From Tetracentron sinense (Eukaryota; Streptophyta; Magnoliopsida; Trochodendrales; Trochodendraceae): 64,000 nucleotides of DNA. This document shows, in pieces, positions 1 through 10,642 of this stretch. Every line of letters begins with the position of its first letter. Positions within the stretch are counted from its first letter, which is position 1. The DNA is taken from positions 15,994,041 through 16,058,040 of the forward strand of contig CM026565.1 of the NCBI GenBank assembly GCA_015143295.1, written 5' to 3'. The notes beneath the pieces were generated by a model. The model was not told where the DNA came from. It searched no databases and worked only from the letters and a program-made list of their open reading frames with translations. A program made the translations under genes and the position numbers.

Positions 1-1107
1 TCACGTCATAACCTGAAATTCCTAAAACAATCAAGTCAACTACCACTCTTGATCTACAATCCTAATTATACACGATCAGCATAACTCTATCAGTCTTTAC
101 CCCATTTCCCATAGGAGAATAACACACATCATAGTACCCAAAGGTTCAGATTCCAAACCCAACAAGGAAACACAAGACGCGGCAATAAAAGAATGTGTGG
201 AACCAGGGTCAAATAATACTTTCATCTAAGAATTGTATACAAGAAATGTACCTTCCACTACTGCATTGGAGGCATAGGTGTCTGGGGGAACTAAAGCAAA
301 GATGCGTCCAGAAGTACTAGTACCCTGACTACTTACTTTACTTTGTTCTGACCTCTGCTGGCTCGTGGTCTGGTGAGGACGAGGGTGATGGGGTAATTGA
401 TGACGTTGCTGCTATTGAAAAGATCGAGATTGCTGCTGCTGTGGATAAGAAGATCTAGACTGCTTTTGGGAAAACTGATTGGTCAGTGTCTGCTGAACTC
501 CTCGAGATGGACAAAATTTCCTGATGTGACCCGAATGGCCACATCCATAACAAACTCTAGGGCCTCCTCCAGTTCCTCTAGAACTAGAGTTACTCGGTTG
601 TTGTTACGAGACATTCCTTTGGCGTTTGTTGGAACTTGAGCCACCGCTTTGCCGATTCCTATTAGAAGATCCCCTAATCTTCTGAAGCTCTTTAGATCCT
701 TGTTTCACCCACATCGCTCTCTCCACAACCTCAGAAAAGCTCTGCAATCGTAATGCCATCAATTTTTCTCTAATGTAGGGCTTCAACCCTTTCTCAAACC
801 TCTTTGCTCTTGCTATCTCTGTAGCTACTAAATCTAGTGCAAAATGAGATAATTCTAAAAATTTTGCCTCATATTGTGACACTGTCATAGCCTTCTGATG
901 TAGGTGCAAGAACTCCTCTAACTTCGCATCCCTAAAAGCCTCCCTGAAAAAGTGACTGTGGAACAACTCCTCGAATCAATCCCATCGCATATTCCCCACA
1001 TCATGAGAACGCTTGATGGTACTCCACCAACTATCAGCATCCCCTCACAAAAGATAAGTTGCAAAGTCTACTTGAAATTCCTCAGCTGTACCTACTACCT
1101 TGGTGAA
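1..1107 (-). pseudogene. Ty3/gypsy gag-protease fragment
   Basis: Minus-strand remnant of a Ty3/gypsy polyprotein. From its 5' side (right) it reads a retrotransposon gag core with the motif DSWWSTIK and, after it, FHSHFFREAFRDAKLEEFL (open stretch 604-966). A CX2CX4HX4C zinc knuckle (CYGCGHSGHIRKFC) is encoded near 511-552, and an aspartic protease start with PGSTHSFIA lies near 190-215. Known role of the family: gag packages element RNA, and the protease cleaves the polyprotein. Several in-frame stops (for example before GDADSWW, and just before the protease motif) show it is dead. The gag N-terminus is missing because the fragment is joined to a copia LTR at 1097-1107. The rest of pol would lie left of the window. 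The gag-to-protease junction has no intron here, unlike the gypsy element at 6195-16717. Confidence 0.85.
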
Positions 1108-3129
1108 AGATGTTCTCCGGTGAAGCTAAATCCACTCGAACCGTTAGAACTCTTTCTAGAGATTTTTCGAAGAAATACTCGAAGCTTGATCCTTGTTCTT
1201 CGCTATCTCCACAAAGCTTTAGAATCTTTCTTTGGAATTGAAGAAGAAAGAAGAAGATGATGGAGTAATGGTGTAGACTTTCTATCACCCAAAACCCTAA
1301 GGTTCAAAACCCTTAAGTTGCAAAACCCAACTTGAATGCTCCCTTATAGCTCACGAAAATCCTAGGGACACTCCCTAGGTGGTCACGGTTTGGAGAGAGT
1401 AAGAAAAAATTCTGGAGAATTATGCTTTATGGTCAAGGGGTGTTGGGGTATTTATAGGATTTAGATCATATCCTAATCCTAGTCCAATTACACCTTATCC
1501 CTTAGGAATTATTAATTAATAATAACTCTTTTAATTAATTAAACTCGTAATTTATCTATAACTACTTTAGTTATAGTAATCCTAATAATTAAAGAGTCAC
1601 TAGGAATCCATAACAATAAAGGGGGGGGGGGGGATGAGCTTTGGGGAGTTAAAACTCCTAGTTGTAATCCAATTACAACTTCATCTTAATCCTTCTTGTA
1701 TTCCAAGTATTGGAATTTAATTCCATAATTAAAAGAGTTATATTTCAATAATTATTCAAATAACCTAATCCTAATCCAATTAGGATTGCAAAGTGGGCGC
1801 CCCACCCTAGGGTTTAAACCCATGGGCTTGGGCCCATATTAAAGGTTCATATTAAATGGGTTTATGGATATGGGTCAAACCCATTTCCCCTTTAATTAGG
1901 TTAATTAAATAATTACTAACATTATCCCTTTATTTAAATTAACAATTAATTTAAACAATAGATTAACTTTTAATCTATTTAATTAATGGTTAACTTTTAA
2001 TCACTTATATAATTGATTAACATTTAATCAATTCTTGAGCTTGTATTTCTTATGTGAGCATCTCCACAGATTGCTCTGGGACATTCTTACCCTGGCTTAC
2101 CCAATGTTATCCCATTGACCCTAAACATGAATTACATTGGAATTGCAAGTGACGTGATATATCCATGTTACAATGAATCCCAGTGTATGAACATTAACCA
2201 TTAGGGATCCCGCCACATGAACTATTTAATTCGATTTATCATTCCAAATACATTATCCCTAATGGGCCTTTGAGATTTTTAATATTATCTAACTCAAAGC
2301 CCATTACACATCATCCGAGTTTCCAAGACTTTTGATTAAGCCATGAGAAACAATTTCTCATGAAAAACATTTTGAGAAAATCATTTGATAAGTATAATAA
2401 CTTTTAATAAAAGTATATTTCAAAACTTATTTTGATTTCAAAATCACTTATGCAGGATTTGAACTTAATCAACTATCTTACCCGGAACTTGGATAATCTC
2501 TCAAATTAATGAGCATGGATTTCTTGTTTGAAATTCATCATGACTCGAATAGCTTTCTGACTATCCAACTGTCACTGTATTGTATTCCCTAAGGTAGAAA
2601 ATACGTTGCTGGAATCAAAATAGTCAAATCACTGCTCAGTCATAGATGAACTCATCAGATCTAAGGATCATCGAAACTATTCAATGTGAATGAGAGACCA
2701 ACTATCTGATAGTTTGTTTATGCAAGAGGTCTCTCATTGCATGCAATCAGTCAGTGTACATTTAAGCACCCATATGCTGATGTGTAGTCTCCACTACAAT
2801 AGTTCGAGATAGAACTACATCTCAACTATTGAGAACAACTTAGCATAGTGGCAGCCATATAAGTGAAGTGCCCCCAACTTCACCCACAGCTGTGACTTTA
2901 TAAGGTATAAGGAACTGGAAAGCTATATCGACCTGTGATATTCCCATCACATAGCTTTCCTACAATATATCCTATGGACCTTTATCAATATCTTATATCG
3001 TATAAATCATCTCATGATCATTGTCAATTACCCATAATGAATACACAATAGATAAAGAAGAAGTCTCTATTAATCAAATTAATAAGATTCTTACAATTTA
3101 AATGACTTTTCAGGGCATAATGTCTAACA
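1097..3129 (-). repeat. Truncated Ty1/copia LTR (family C2), minus orientation
   Basis: Nearly colinear with the LTR at 48350-50696 and with the two further copies in 58237-64000, including the run around the sentence tgtgagcatctccacagatt near 2053 and the terminus gtctaaca at 3122-3129. It lacks about the first 95 bp (tgtaggggg side) of the LTR, where it is fused to the gypsy fragment. It carries no plastid insert, and has a run of 14 G near 1621. No target duplication can be assigned because one end is lost. Confidence 0.85.
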
Positions 3130-4622
3130 TTATATTTTTAAAATTTTGATTTTTGGGTTATTGGATATGGTTCCTTTTTGAATATATATGTGATTTATTT
3201 TGAGGTTATGGATGATTTATTTTGGGGTCATGGATGATGTATTATGGGTTATGAGTCAAATTATATGAAGCCTTTTTTGGGTTCTTATAAGCTTAATATT
3301 ATTTCTTTATTTATGTTTGGATTTTTACAATAGGGGGTGGAGCCTCTATCATGGAAGGGTAATGAGTTATCATGTTTTATGGTTTTAAGATTAGAATGGT
3401 GTATAAGTTAAAAATTTCTAGGTATTTTTTTTACTCATTTGCTCATAGAATGTGTTATATTTTAATGGTGTCCAGTTAGTAAGTGACTTATTTGGTGTCC
3501 AGTAAGTAAATAGTGGTGTGCTCGTAGCATCAGTACCCTTATTAAATCTAGTGCATGATAATGAATAATGATATTAGTGGGTGTAGAAATTAGAATCCTA
3601 TAAGTTTTCAGCTTTACCAAAACTTTCCTACACACCCATGAAGTTTGAGAAGGATCCCCTGCACAGTGAAAAAAAAAAAGCTCCTGAAGAAGGCCCTACA
3701 TATTTTAATTGGTCCCATGGCAGGGAATGTGCCTCCTAAGGCCCGGATTTAAGCCTCAAAGGATAAGACCCATATCAAAAACATGTCCTAGCTACATGAA
3801 GGGCTATACACCCACCAAAATGGGTTGCTTTAGAAGCGGGCTATACACCCATCAAAGTGTATCAACATACAAACACAAGCAGCCTGTATGACAAAACCAC
3901 ACCCAAGGAAATGGGTGGGGCTTACTAAAGCCTTCATAGTCCCTAAAGCTTGTTAACTAAAAGCAGACTCACAATCATATATCAAATTGTCTACTTGTAA
4001 TATGATCCTCCAACTAATTTCATGATTATTTTCATTACAAAATTTGCTGTAAAAAAATCTTACAATTAAATTGCATCAAATCCCTTCCATTTTTCCTCTT
4101 TCTCTTCTTCTTTTGGTGAGGAAAGAACATAGAAGAGAACGGCAATTAGGGTCACGAGGGAAAAATAAGCAAAAATGGTGCTGTTAGAAGATTTTTATAT
4201 GAAGGGGTCGAAAAAAAGACATTCAACTTTTTTTTTGCTTCGAAAATATTACCCCATAAACCCTAAACCCTATTTAATTAGAGATTTTTCAGCATAGTGT
4301 ACACCATGTGAGCATAAATGTTTTGAGAAAAGCAAGCCCCAAAGGCAAACTTCCAAACTCTCACTGTGCTAGCAACATTTGTCGCTACTTAATTTCCCTG
4401 TTACCTTTCGAGCCATAGATAACTTCCTTATTTCTTAAAAAAACATGCTTTCTTAACCAATTAAAGGGTAACAATGATTGGTGTTGTAGACACAATGAGA
4501 GTTTAGAAAAAAAATTAAGATATGCATCCGGTCTAGTCTTCTTTAAAAATTCAGTCAAGCGAACATTGTGGTACTTTGCTCAAATTGAATAACTATATAT
4601 ATGTACAAAATTATTAATATTA

Positions 4623-4660
<38 letters not shown>

Positions 4661-4794
4661 AGCAATTAGACACACCATCTAAAAATAAGACAACTCTATT
4701 ATGAATTCCTCATCATCAAAATAAGGTGCATATCCTTTCCACCCACCAATAAATAAATCTGTTATATGTATTACGAAAAAAAATAGTTTAAAGA
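3130..4794. other. Gap with no recognisable gene
   Basis: AT-rich DNA with no convincing coding frame or RNA gene. About 3620-3780 resembles 41170-41330 (both share 'cctacacaccca', an A-run, 'agaaggcc'-like and 'gcagggaatg'-like blocks), so part is an old dispersed repeat. The only clean local structure is the ATT microsatellite listed separately. Confidence 0.5.
4623..4657. repeat. (ATT)n microsatellite
   Basis: About a dozen uninterrupted ATT units. Confidence 0.95.
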
Positions 4795-5163
4795 TAAACA
4801 GGAGTTCTGGTTCAAGAGATAACCGGAGCTCCCCCAAAATATGCATTGAAAGGGATATTTTGGGAATTGATAAAAATATATGCTTAACATAAATATCCTT
4901 ATTTTATTTTTATAATTCCCAAATTACCCTTGTCATAAGGCATCTTTCAGGAGCTCTAGTTATCTTTTTAATTAACTATAACTCCTTTTATAGTAAGACT
5001 ATATATATATATATATATCCATGGAAAGGGATATTTTGGGAATCGATAAAAATATATGCTTAACATAAATATCCTTATTTTATTTTTATAATTCCCAAAT
5101 TACCCTTGTCATAAGGCATCTTTCAGGAGCTCTAGTTATCTCTTAAACCATAAATCCTGTTTA
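4795..5163. mobile_element. MITE with 38-bp inverted ends and internal tandem duplication
   Basis: The left end 4795-4832 and the reverse complement of 5126-5163 match at about 33 of 38 bases (shared core aagagataac). No coding capacity. Inside, about 115 bp starting with aaagggatattttggg occurs at 4849 and again at 5025, separated by a (TA)n run. This suggests two overlapping or tandemly duplicated copies. The superfamily cannot be named because target duplications are not clear. Confidence 0.65.
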
Positions 5164-5171
5164 TGGTTAGG

Positions 5172-5515
5172 ATAGCCCTCCTCGCCTTAAAGCTCTTCTT
5201 TTCCTTGACAAATTAGGCTTAGGGAATATCAGAATGTCTTAATATGCTCTTTGTATTATTTTGCTTTTATTTGGTGTTTTGTTTTAGTTTGGGGGTTTTT
5301 AATTCCCCTTGTTTTTAGGGGTTTTGGTTTTATGTCTCCCCTTTTTTTTTGTCGTGTCTTAGTTGCGGTAAGGTTTTATGTCCCCCTCAACCTGTCTTCG
5401 TAGGGGTAAGGTTTTATGTCTCCCCCACTTATTCCTTATTATTAATAAACTGGTAGGGGTCCGCCAAACCCCCCACTCCTTCTGAGTGGATTTTATTATT
5501 AATATATATCTATAT
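5172..5515 (+). mobile_element. 5'-truncated LINE, 3' end only
   Basis: The frame starting near 5172 reads SPPRLKALLFLDKLGLGNIR, matching the C-terminus of the full LINE at 16718-23110 (PSRLNALILLDKVGMGNVR). It is followed by the same 3' UTR, with repeated gtaaggttttatgtcccc blocks and the shared end accccccactccttctgagt. The tail is TA-rich rather than pure A. Typical of incomplete target-primed reverse transcription, as known for LINEs. Confidence 0.85.
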
Positions 5516-5805
5516 ATATTATGTGTACATGATTTGATTCCTATTGGCTTCAGTTGCCCATGCCAAGGCATCAAAGCCTAGGACAACTAGAACACTCAGT
5601 TTGGATTAGGATTTTTCAACCAGGCCCAATACAAAATCTGATAAGTTGAGCCCAGGCCTGAACATTGATTGGTTTGGGATTCTATTGGGTCTAGCCCAAC
5701 CCGCCTGTGTTGCAAAGTGCATCGACCAGGCATGCTTTTGCCTGAAATCATATCACAAATTCTAATCCCTTGTGGACTTGTAGTTATTAGCACTCTTAGC
5801 TAAGG
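5516..5805. other. Unassigned interval
   Basis: No gene, repeat boundary or RNA structure that I can support. Confidence 0.4.
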
Positions 5806-5941
5806 GTGTCAACGGATACAGATACTATCCGTATTAAATTCGTATCCGAATTCGTTTACTCGGATAATTATTCAAATAGGTATCCGGCGGAGCGAATATA
5901 AATATTAATTTTACTATCTGTTTATAATCAAATACGAATTC

Positions 5942-5976
<35 letters not shown>

Positions 5977-6177
5977 GAGACCTGGGGTTCCCCAAACCTT
6001 CGGGTCAGGACTAATCTCCGGGGGTGTGACAAGCGCCCACAACCTGCCACACAGGGTAAGTCCGAAAAACCGTGTAGGAGCTGCCACCAAAGAGGGAGTG
6101 AGGAATGGAACCCAAGACCTCCCGCATGGCGAGACGACTATATCACCCAGATATTGATATATTTGATTTGAAAAATA
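5806..6177. repeat. Left half of an old split repeat (possible MITE)
   Basis: Begins agggtgtcaacggata and is rich in atccgaat-type words. A comparable sequence in inverted orientation ends at about 23808 (ggttgacagct). The simplest reading is one old MITE-like element opened by the later SINE, LINE and gypsy insertions. The ends match over only about 10 bp, so this is tentative. Confidence 0.35.
5948..6147 (-). mobile_element. tRNA-derived SINE, minus strand
   Basis: On the minus strand it shows a Pol III B-box-like ggttccattcc (6102-6112) and an upstream A-box-like segment near 6124-6142. It ends in an (AT)n tail (about 5945-5973). The direct repeat cagatat flanks it at 5941-5947 and 6148-6154. 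Layout and the word preceding the B box (ggaggtctt) match the plus-strand SINE at 43410-43593. Confidence 0.65.
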
Positions 6178-6194
6178 TCCGACCGATATATATA
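6178..6194. repeat. Target duplication of the LINE, left copy
   Basis: tccgaccgatatatata here and at 23111-23127. These 17 identical bases bracket the LINE plus the gypsy element that later entered its tail. Confidence 0.75.
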
Positions 6195-6714
6195 TGTAGA
6201 GCCCCGGACCTTTTCACGTTTAATGCATGACACTTTCGTTGCCATTTTGCCTTTAAAGAGGTATAATTAATAAATAAGGAAGAAATTGGAAATTCCAAAA
6301 TGTCAGAAATGTTCCTTTTCGAAGTACGAACCCAACGCAAGTTGAATCGTCAAAATCGGACGAACGAGTCAAAAGATATGGCCAAAACAGTCTGGACCTG
6401 CAGGCAATCGTAGCTCGGAAGGCACTAAGGACGTAGCTCGGAAGGCACTGAGGACGTAGCTCGGAAGGCACTAAGGACGTAGCTCTGACAACGTGCTCTG
6501 ATAAGGCACGGACAACGCATAGACAACGTACTCTGATAACGTAGCTCTAGCTCTGATAACGTATACGTTGTGCATCCGTTGTGCAACAGACAACGGGTAC
6601 GTTGTACAGCTCACAACGGGCACGTTGTACATAAGACAACGGACAACGAGCTCAGCACTATGCACAACACAACGTGACAACGGGTTCGGCACCCTTCACA
6701 ACGGACAACGTACT

Positions 6715-7035
6715 CAGCACTATTCACAGCACAACGTGTTTGGCACTGTTCACTGCACAACGTGTTTGGCACTGTTCACAGCACAACGTGTTCAGCACTA
6801 TTCACAGCACAACGTGTTTAGCACTATTCACAGTACAACGTGTTCGGCACTATTCACAGCACAACGTGTTTGGCATTGTTCACAGCACAACGTGTTTGGC
6901 ACTGTTCACAGCACAACGTGTTCAGCACTATTCACAGCACAACGTGTTCGGCACTATTCACAACACAACGTGTTTGACACTATTCACAGCACGACGTGTT
7001 CGGCACTATTTATAGCTTAACGTGTTCGGCACTCG
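6715..7035 (+). repeat. 26-bp minisatellite inside the 5' LTR
   Basis: About 12 imperfect units of 26 bp built on acagcacaacgtgtt and gcactattcac. Because 26 is not a multiple of three, all plus frames stay open and produce a false protein with a 26-residue period. A sister array lies in the 3' LTR at about 14550-14868. Confidence 0.9.
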
Positions 7036-8702
7036 TGTTTTTGCAGAAATTTTAGTAAGGGTATTATGGTCTTTTGGTCGGTTCACTCTTACCTTAAGAG
7101 TCTTGCCCGAGCCTTTAGGGCTTCATTTCGACACTTAGAGAGATTGGGAGATAAGAAGAGAGGAGAGGGCGATTCCTAAACCTAGGGTTTCCATTTTGGA
7201 GAGAAATCAAGGGGTTTGTGAACCCACACTCAACTCAAGCCTATTTTTCTTCAAGATCAAGGCATAAGCTCGTGAGGAGCATCTCCTCAAGCTAGGGCAG
7301 CAACTCACGGTTGTTTTTGGAAGGGGATTTCTTCCTTACTTGATCAAGGTCGGTACTCCTTACTACCCTCCTAGTTATAGTTCCTCTTTTCCCTTTATTT
7401 CTTTTGATTTTCTTTCATTTACACATGTGCTATGAGATGGATGGTTGTGAATGGTGAATGGAGATGGAATGGGCGATTGGATGCCAAGGGTTGTGTTGTG
7501 AAGATTAAAATGGGGAGGGCATTGTATCCATAATAAACACACCTTTATGATGTGAGTAAACTCACCTAGAAAAGCATGATTTAGGTTTAAATGAATAATG
7601 AATAATGAACACACCATGTTTGATGAAATGCCAAGGCGAATAAAATGAGTTGTAAATTAGGAAATGCATGCCTAATAAATTATGAATATTGCTAGGGCCC
7701 ATGATAGTGTGTTTTCTTGCTTTCCCTAAATGATATGAATATTACATTGCTCGATCATTGACGTTATATGTGTTGTGAAATTACCCAAATGTCGTATTTA
7801 AATTTAAATGCAAGTATGTACACGGTTCCCACGAGCACGGCATGCATGACATGATTTATCGAGGTTTTCAAGAACATGGTTAGAGGTGGGACATATCCTA
7901 CGATATGTTTTACCTCGCTTTTCACAAGAAAACAAGAACCAACATTCCACGAGGGGTCTCCCCTCACTCACAAGTTCATATCATGAAGAAGGGCCTCCCT
8001 TCCCTCGCAAGTACATACATATCATGAAGAAGGGTCTCCCTTCCCTCGCAAGTGCATTGCATAAAGAAGGGTCTCCCTTCCCTCTCAAGGCATCTCTCAA
8101 GCGCATCTCACAAGGATATCTCACAAGTGTATCTCACAAGTTACATGATCACAAGCAAGCACGCATGACATGCATGACATGACACGTAAGACACGCTCGA
8201 CAAGATCAAGTAAGACAGACACGACAAGCTTTCAAGTACGAAAAGATATTTCAAGCCAAGTCAAGTGCACGATGTTTTCAAGAGGTTTTATCGGCTTTCT
8301 ACGAAATACAAGCATGATTATAAATTGCTTTACTTCCTTGTATGATATGAATTGTTTCCGTCTAACATATATGAATTGCTCCTGATTTATGTATTGCCAT
8401 TTTCATGCTATGACTATTGGTTAGTATTTGGTACCCGCTGAGTATTCCATGCTCAGCCGTACTTCTTATGTCGGCAGGTTCTGAGGGAGCAGCTGCTCCA
8501 TTTGATGTTTGTGCTCCTGGCCCATGGGTGGAAGAGGAGTACGTCGAGGAGCCTTTGGAGGAACCTCCCGTAGAGGGTTACCATTAGGTGGTTGTAGATT
8601 CTGAGTGAATAGCTGTGGGTGAGATGAGAGATATACATTCATGTATTTTGGCGGGTCTGTCCGCACTTTCTTTTGGATTCCTTTTGTGTAAACTTGGATT
8701 CG

Positions 8703-8712
8703 TATATAAATA
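8703..8712 (+). promoter_or_regulatory. TATA box of the gypsy 5' LTR
   Basis: tatataaata, about 175 bp before the LTR end and therefore suitably placed for transcription of the element. The 3' LTR reads tatatacata at 16533-16542, a mutated version. Confidence 0.55.
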
Positions 8713-8890
8713 GAGGTTTGTTTAGACTTCCGCTGTGCTATGTTAGAGTATGTTTCCGCTGTTTATATCCTCTATTGTATATGCTCTGTGGGTTTTTGCA
8801 GGTTGGTTTGTCAAGCAAGTCATGTAAGCCATGATTAGTCGTCCAAAGTTCACTCTAACTCCTAGGGTTGGTTTTGGGTCGTGACAGAAG

Positions 8891-8902
8891 TGGTATCAGA
8901 GC
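8891..8902 (+). promoter_or_regulatory. Primer binding site, initiator tRNA-Met type
   Basis: tggtatcagagc four bases after the 5' LTR. This is the usual plant LTR-retrotransposon complement to the 3' end of initiator tRNA-Met. Confidence 0.9.
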
Positions 8903-9246
8903 TTAGGCTTTAGGTCTCTAGGGTCACTTAGAATCTTATACCACGGCTTGACAAGAGCATATGTTAGGAAACAAGTTAGGAAGGAAGTAAGTCGGGAGCG
9001 AGTCTGGTTCCAAGTTTAAGACTAAACTTTAGTCTTAGTCTAAAATGGTTGCTTTAACCAAGTACGGTCCTAGGTACGCCAGAACACTAAAGTATAAGTA
9101 TAATGTAATGAATACTCTGATGACTTGATGTGATGTGTATTAGTATTATACAACTAATACAAATTGAATTATTGTGAAATGGCATTGAAATAAACTGTGG
9201 TTTCAAGTTAGACTCATTTGGTGTTATTATTCTCAGGACTTTAGTC

Positions 9247-10494
9247 ATGAGACGGAACACACGGGGTCGTGGACCACATACCAGAGCTTCCTCTTCTTCA
9301 CGGGATGAGGATGAGCAGCCGGACCTCTCTCAGGTCTTAGGCTCTATTGTTGAGACACTCGCCATACTGGCGGCTCGGCAGGCTATACCATCATCGGCGG
9401 CACCTACTCCACCGCCCGCAGCTCCAGTACATCGTACCGCTGGAGTTGAGGCATTCAGGAGATTGAGGCCTCCACCCTTCCATGGGAGTGTGGACCCTCT
9501 TGCTGCGGAGGCATGGATCCTCCAGATGGAGAAGATCTTTGCGGTCCTCTCGCCTACAGAGGAGGATAGAGTAGCATGGGCAGTTTTCATGCTAGAAGGT
9601 GAAGCCCACCATTGGTGGTTGTCCGCATTGAGGACGCGAGATTTGACCATGTAGGGTCAACCTTGGACTTGGGAGGAGTTCAAAGATACTTTTTACAAGA
9701 AGTATTTTCCGATTGGAGCTCGGGAAAAGAAAGAGAGAGAATTCATCAACCTTGAGCAAGGTTCGATGTCTGTGGCCGCTTATGAGGCCAAGTTCTCGGA
9801 GCTATCACGCTTCGTGACACATATGATTGCCACCGAGGCAATAAAGGCGAGGAGGTTTGAGCAAGGACTCAAGGATGTCATCATGGAGAAAGTATCGGTC
9901 TTCAGGCACGCCACTTACGCTGAAGTGGTGGATAAAGCCTTGTTGGTTGAGACCAACTCTGAGGCTGTGTCCAAGAAGAGGGAATTGACGAGAGGCCAAT
10001 CCAGTAGTTCAGCACCTCTAGAGAGGCGGGCTCGTACCGACCCTTATCAGTATGCGTGGCCAGCACCACCGATGAGGCCATCTTATGCGCCTCCAGCTCC
10101 ACGGCAGTATGTGCCTCAGGCACCGCGACCTCAGGCTCTTCCGGCCCCACGACCTGTTGCACCTCAGACGATGAGGTATGCTCCACCTCCGGCCCTCCGA
10201 CCTATACATACGAGGTCTGCACTTCGTGCGGCCGAAGGCACCCGGAAGGAGATTGCCGAAGGGCATCGGGTGGATGCTTTCATTATGGTCGCCAGGGCCA
10301 TATGATCAGGGATTGCCCCAGTCGGCATTTACCAAGCCAGTCTCAGGGGATTAGGCCCCCAGCACACCCAGCAGGATCATATCAGGCGTCTTCCCAGACT
10401 ACCCAGTCTACACCTCCGCCTCGCCAGGCGAACCAGGGGCGAGTTTTTGCCTTGACAGAGGGTGATGCACTTGCATCTGACGATGTAGTGCAAG
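9247..10494 (+). pseudogene. Ty3/gypsy gag, broken
   Basis: Start at 9247 (MRRNTRGRG). A retrotransposon gag core follows (FRRLRPPPFHG, then FKDTFYKKYFP and EAKFSELSRF), then a proline-rich linker and a zinc knuckle near 10272-10320. Three defects: an in-frame TAG at 9652-9654 where the family has a sense codon; a frameshift between about 10190 and 10270; and a knuckle reading CFHYGRQGHMIRDC, with tyrosine at the second zinc ligand. The reading frame after the shift runs to 10494, where the intron starts. Gag normally forms the particle and binds RNA, so this copy should not make working gag. The broken gag contrasts with the long intact pol next to it. Confidence 0.9.
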
Positions 10495-10642
10495 GTACGC
10501 AGTTGTAGCTTATTTAATTATCCGTAAATTAAACTGTTAAGTATTAATTGATTGTGTACGTACTTGGCATGTTATATATGTATATATACCTACATGTATA
10601 CACTGTTGATGCATGGATTAACTCCGCTAGTTAAAATTTCAG
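10495..10642 (+). other. Candidate spliceosomal intron between gag and protease
   Basis: 148 bp, AT-rich, starting GTACGC after CAAG and ending TTTCAG before GAAC. A branch-point-like ttaac lies about 25 bp from the 3' end. If retained, it ends gag after four codons (GTQL then TAG). If removed, a phase-1 join gives VVQ-G-TLLVNE, leading directly into the protease. The gypsy fragment at 1-1107 has the matching VVEGTFLV stretch with nothing inserted, which supports reading this as an extra segment with splice-site borders. Confidence 0.75.

Larger units (their letters stand above)
6195..8886 (+). repeat. 5' LTR of gypsy element
   Basis: 2692 bp, starting TG and ending CA, nearly colinear with 14049-16717. 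It contains short acgtagctcggaaggcacta repeats near 6411-6480, a 26-bp minisatellite (6715-7035), roughly 45-bp repeats ending gggtctcccttccctc (7976-8090), and a TATA box at 8703-8712. Confidence 0.95.

Noticed and set aside
6568-7020. 150-residue open frame with Cys/His-rich repeats
   Set aside because: It is the 26-bp LTR minisatellite read in frame; the sister frames are equally open. The same applies to 14399-15010.
7976-8090. Possible CRISPR-like array (regular repeats in the LTR)
   Set aside because: Imperfect 45-bp tandem repeats without unique spacers, repeated identically in the 3' LTR of a plant retrotransposon.
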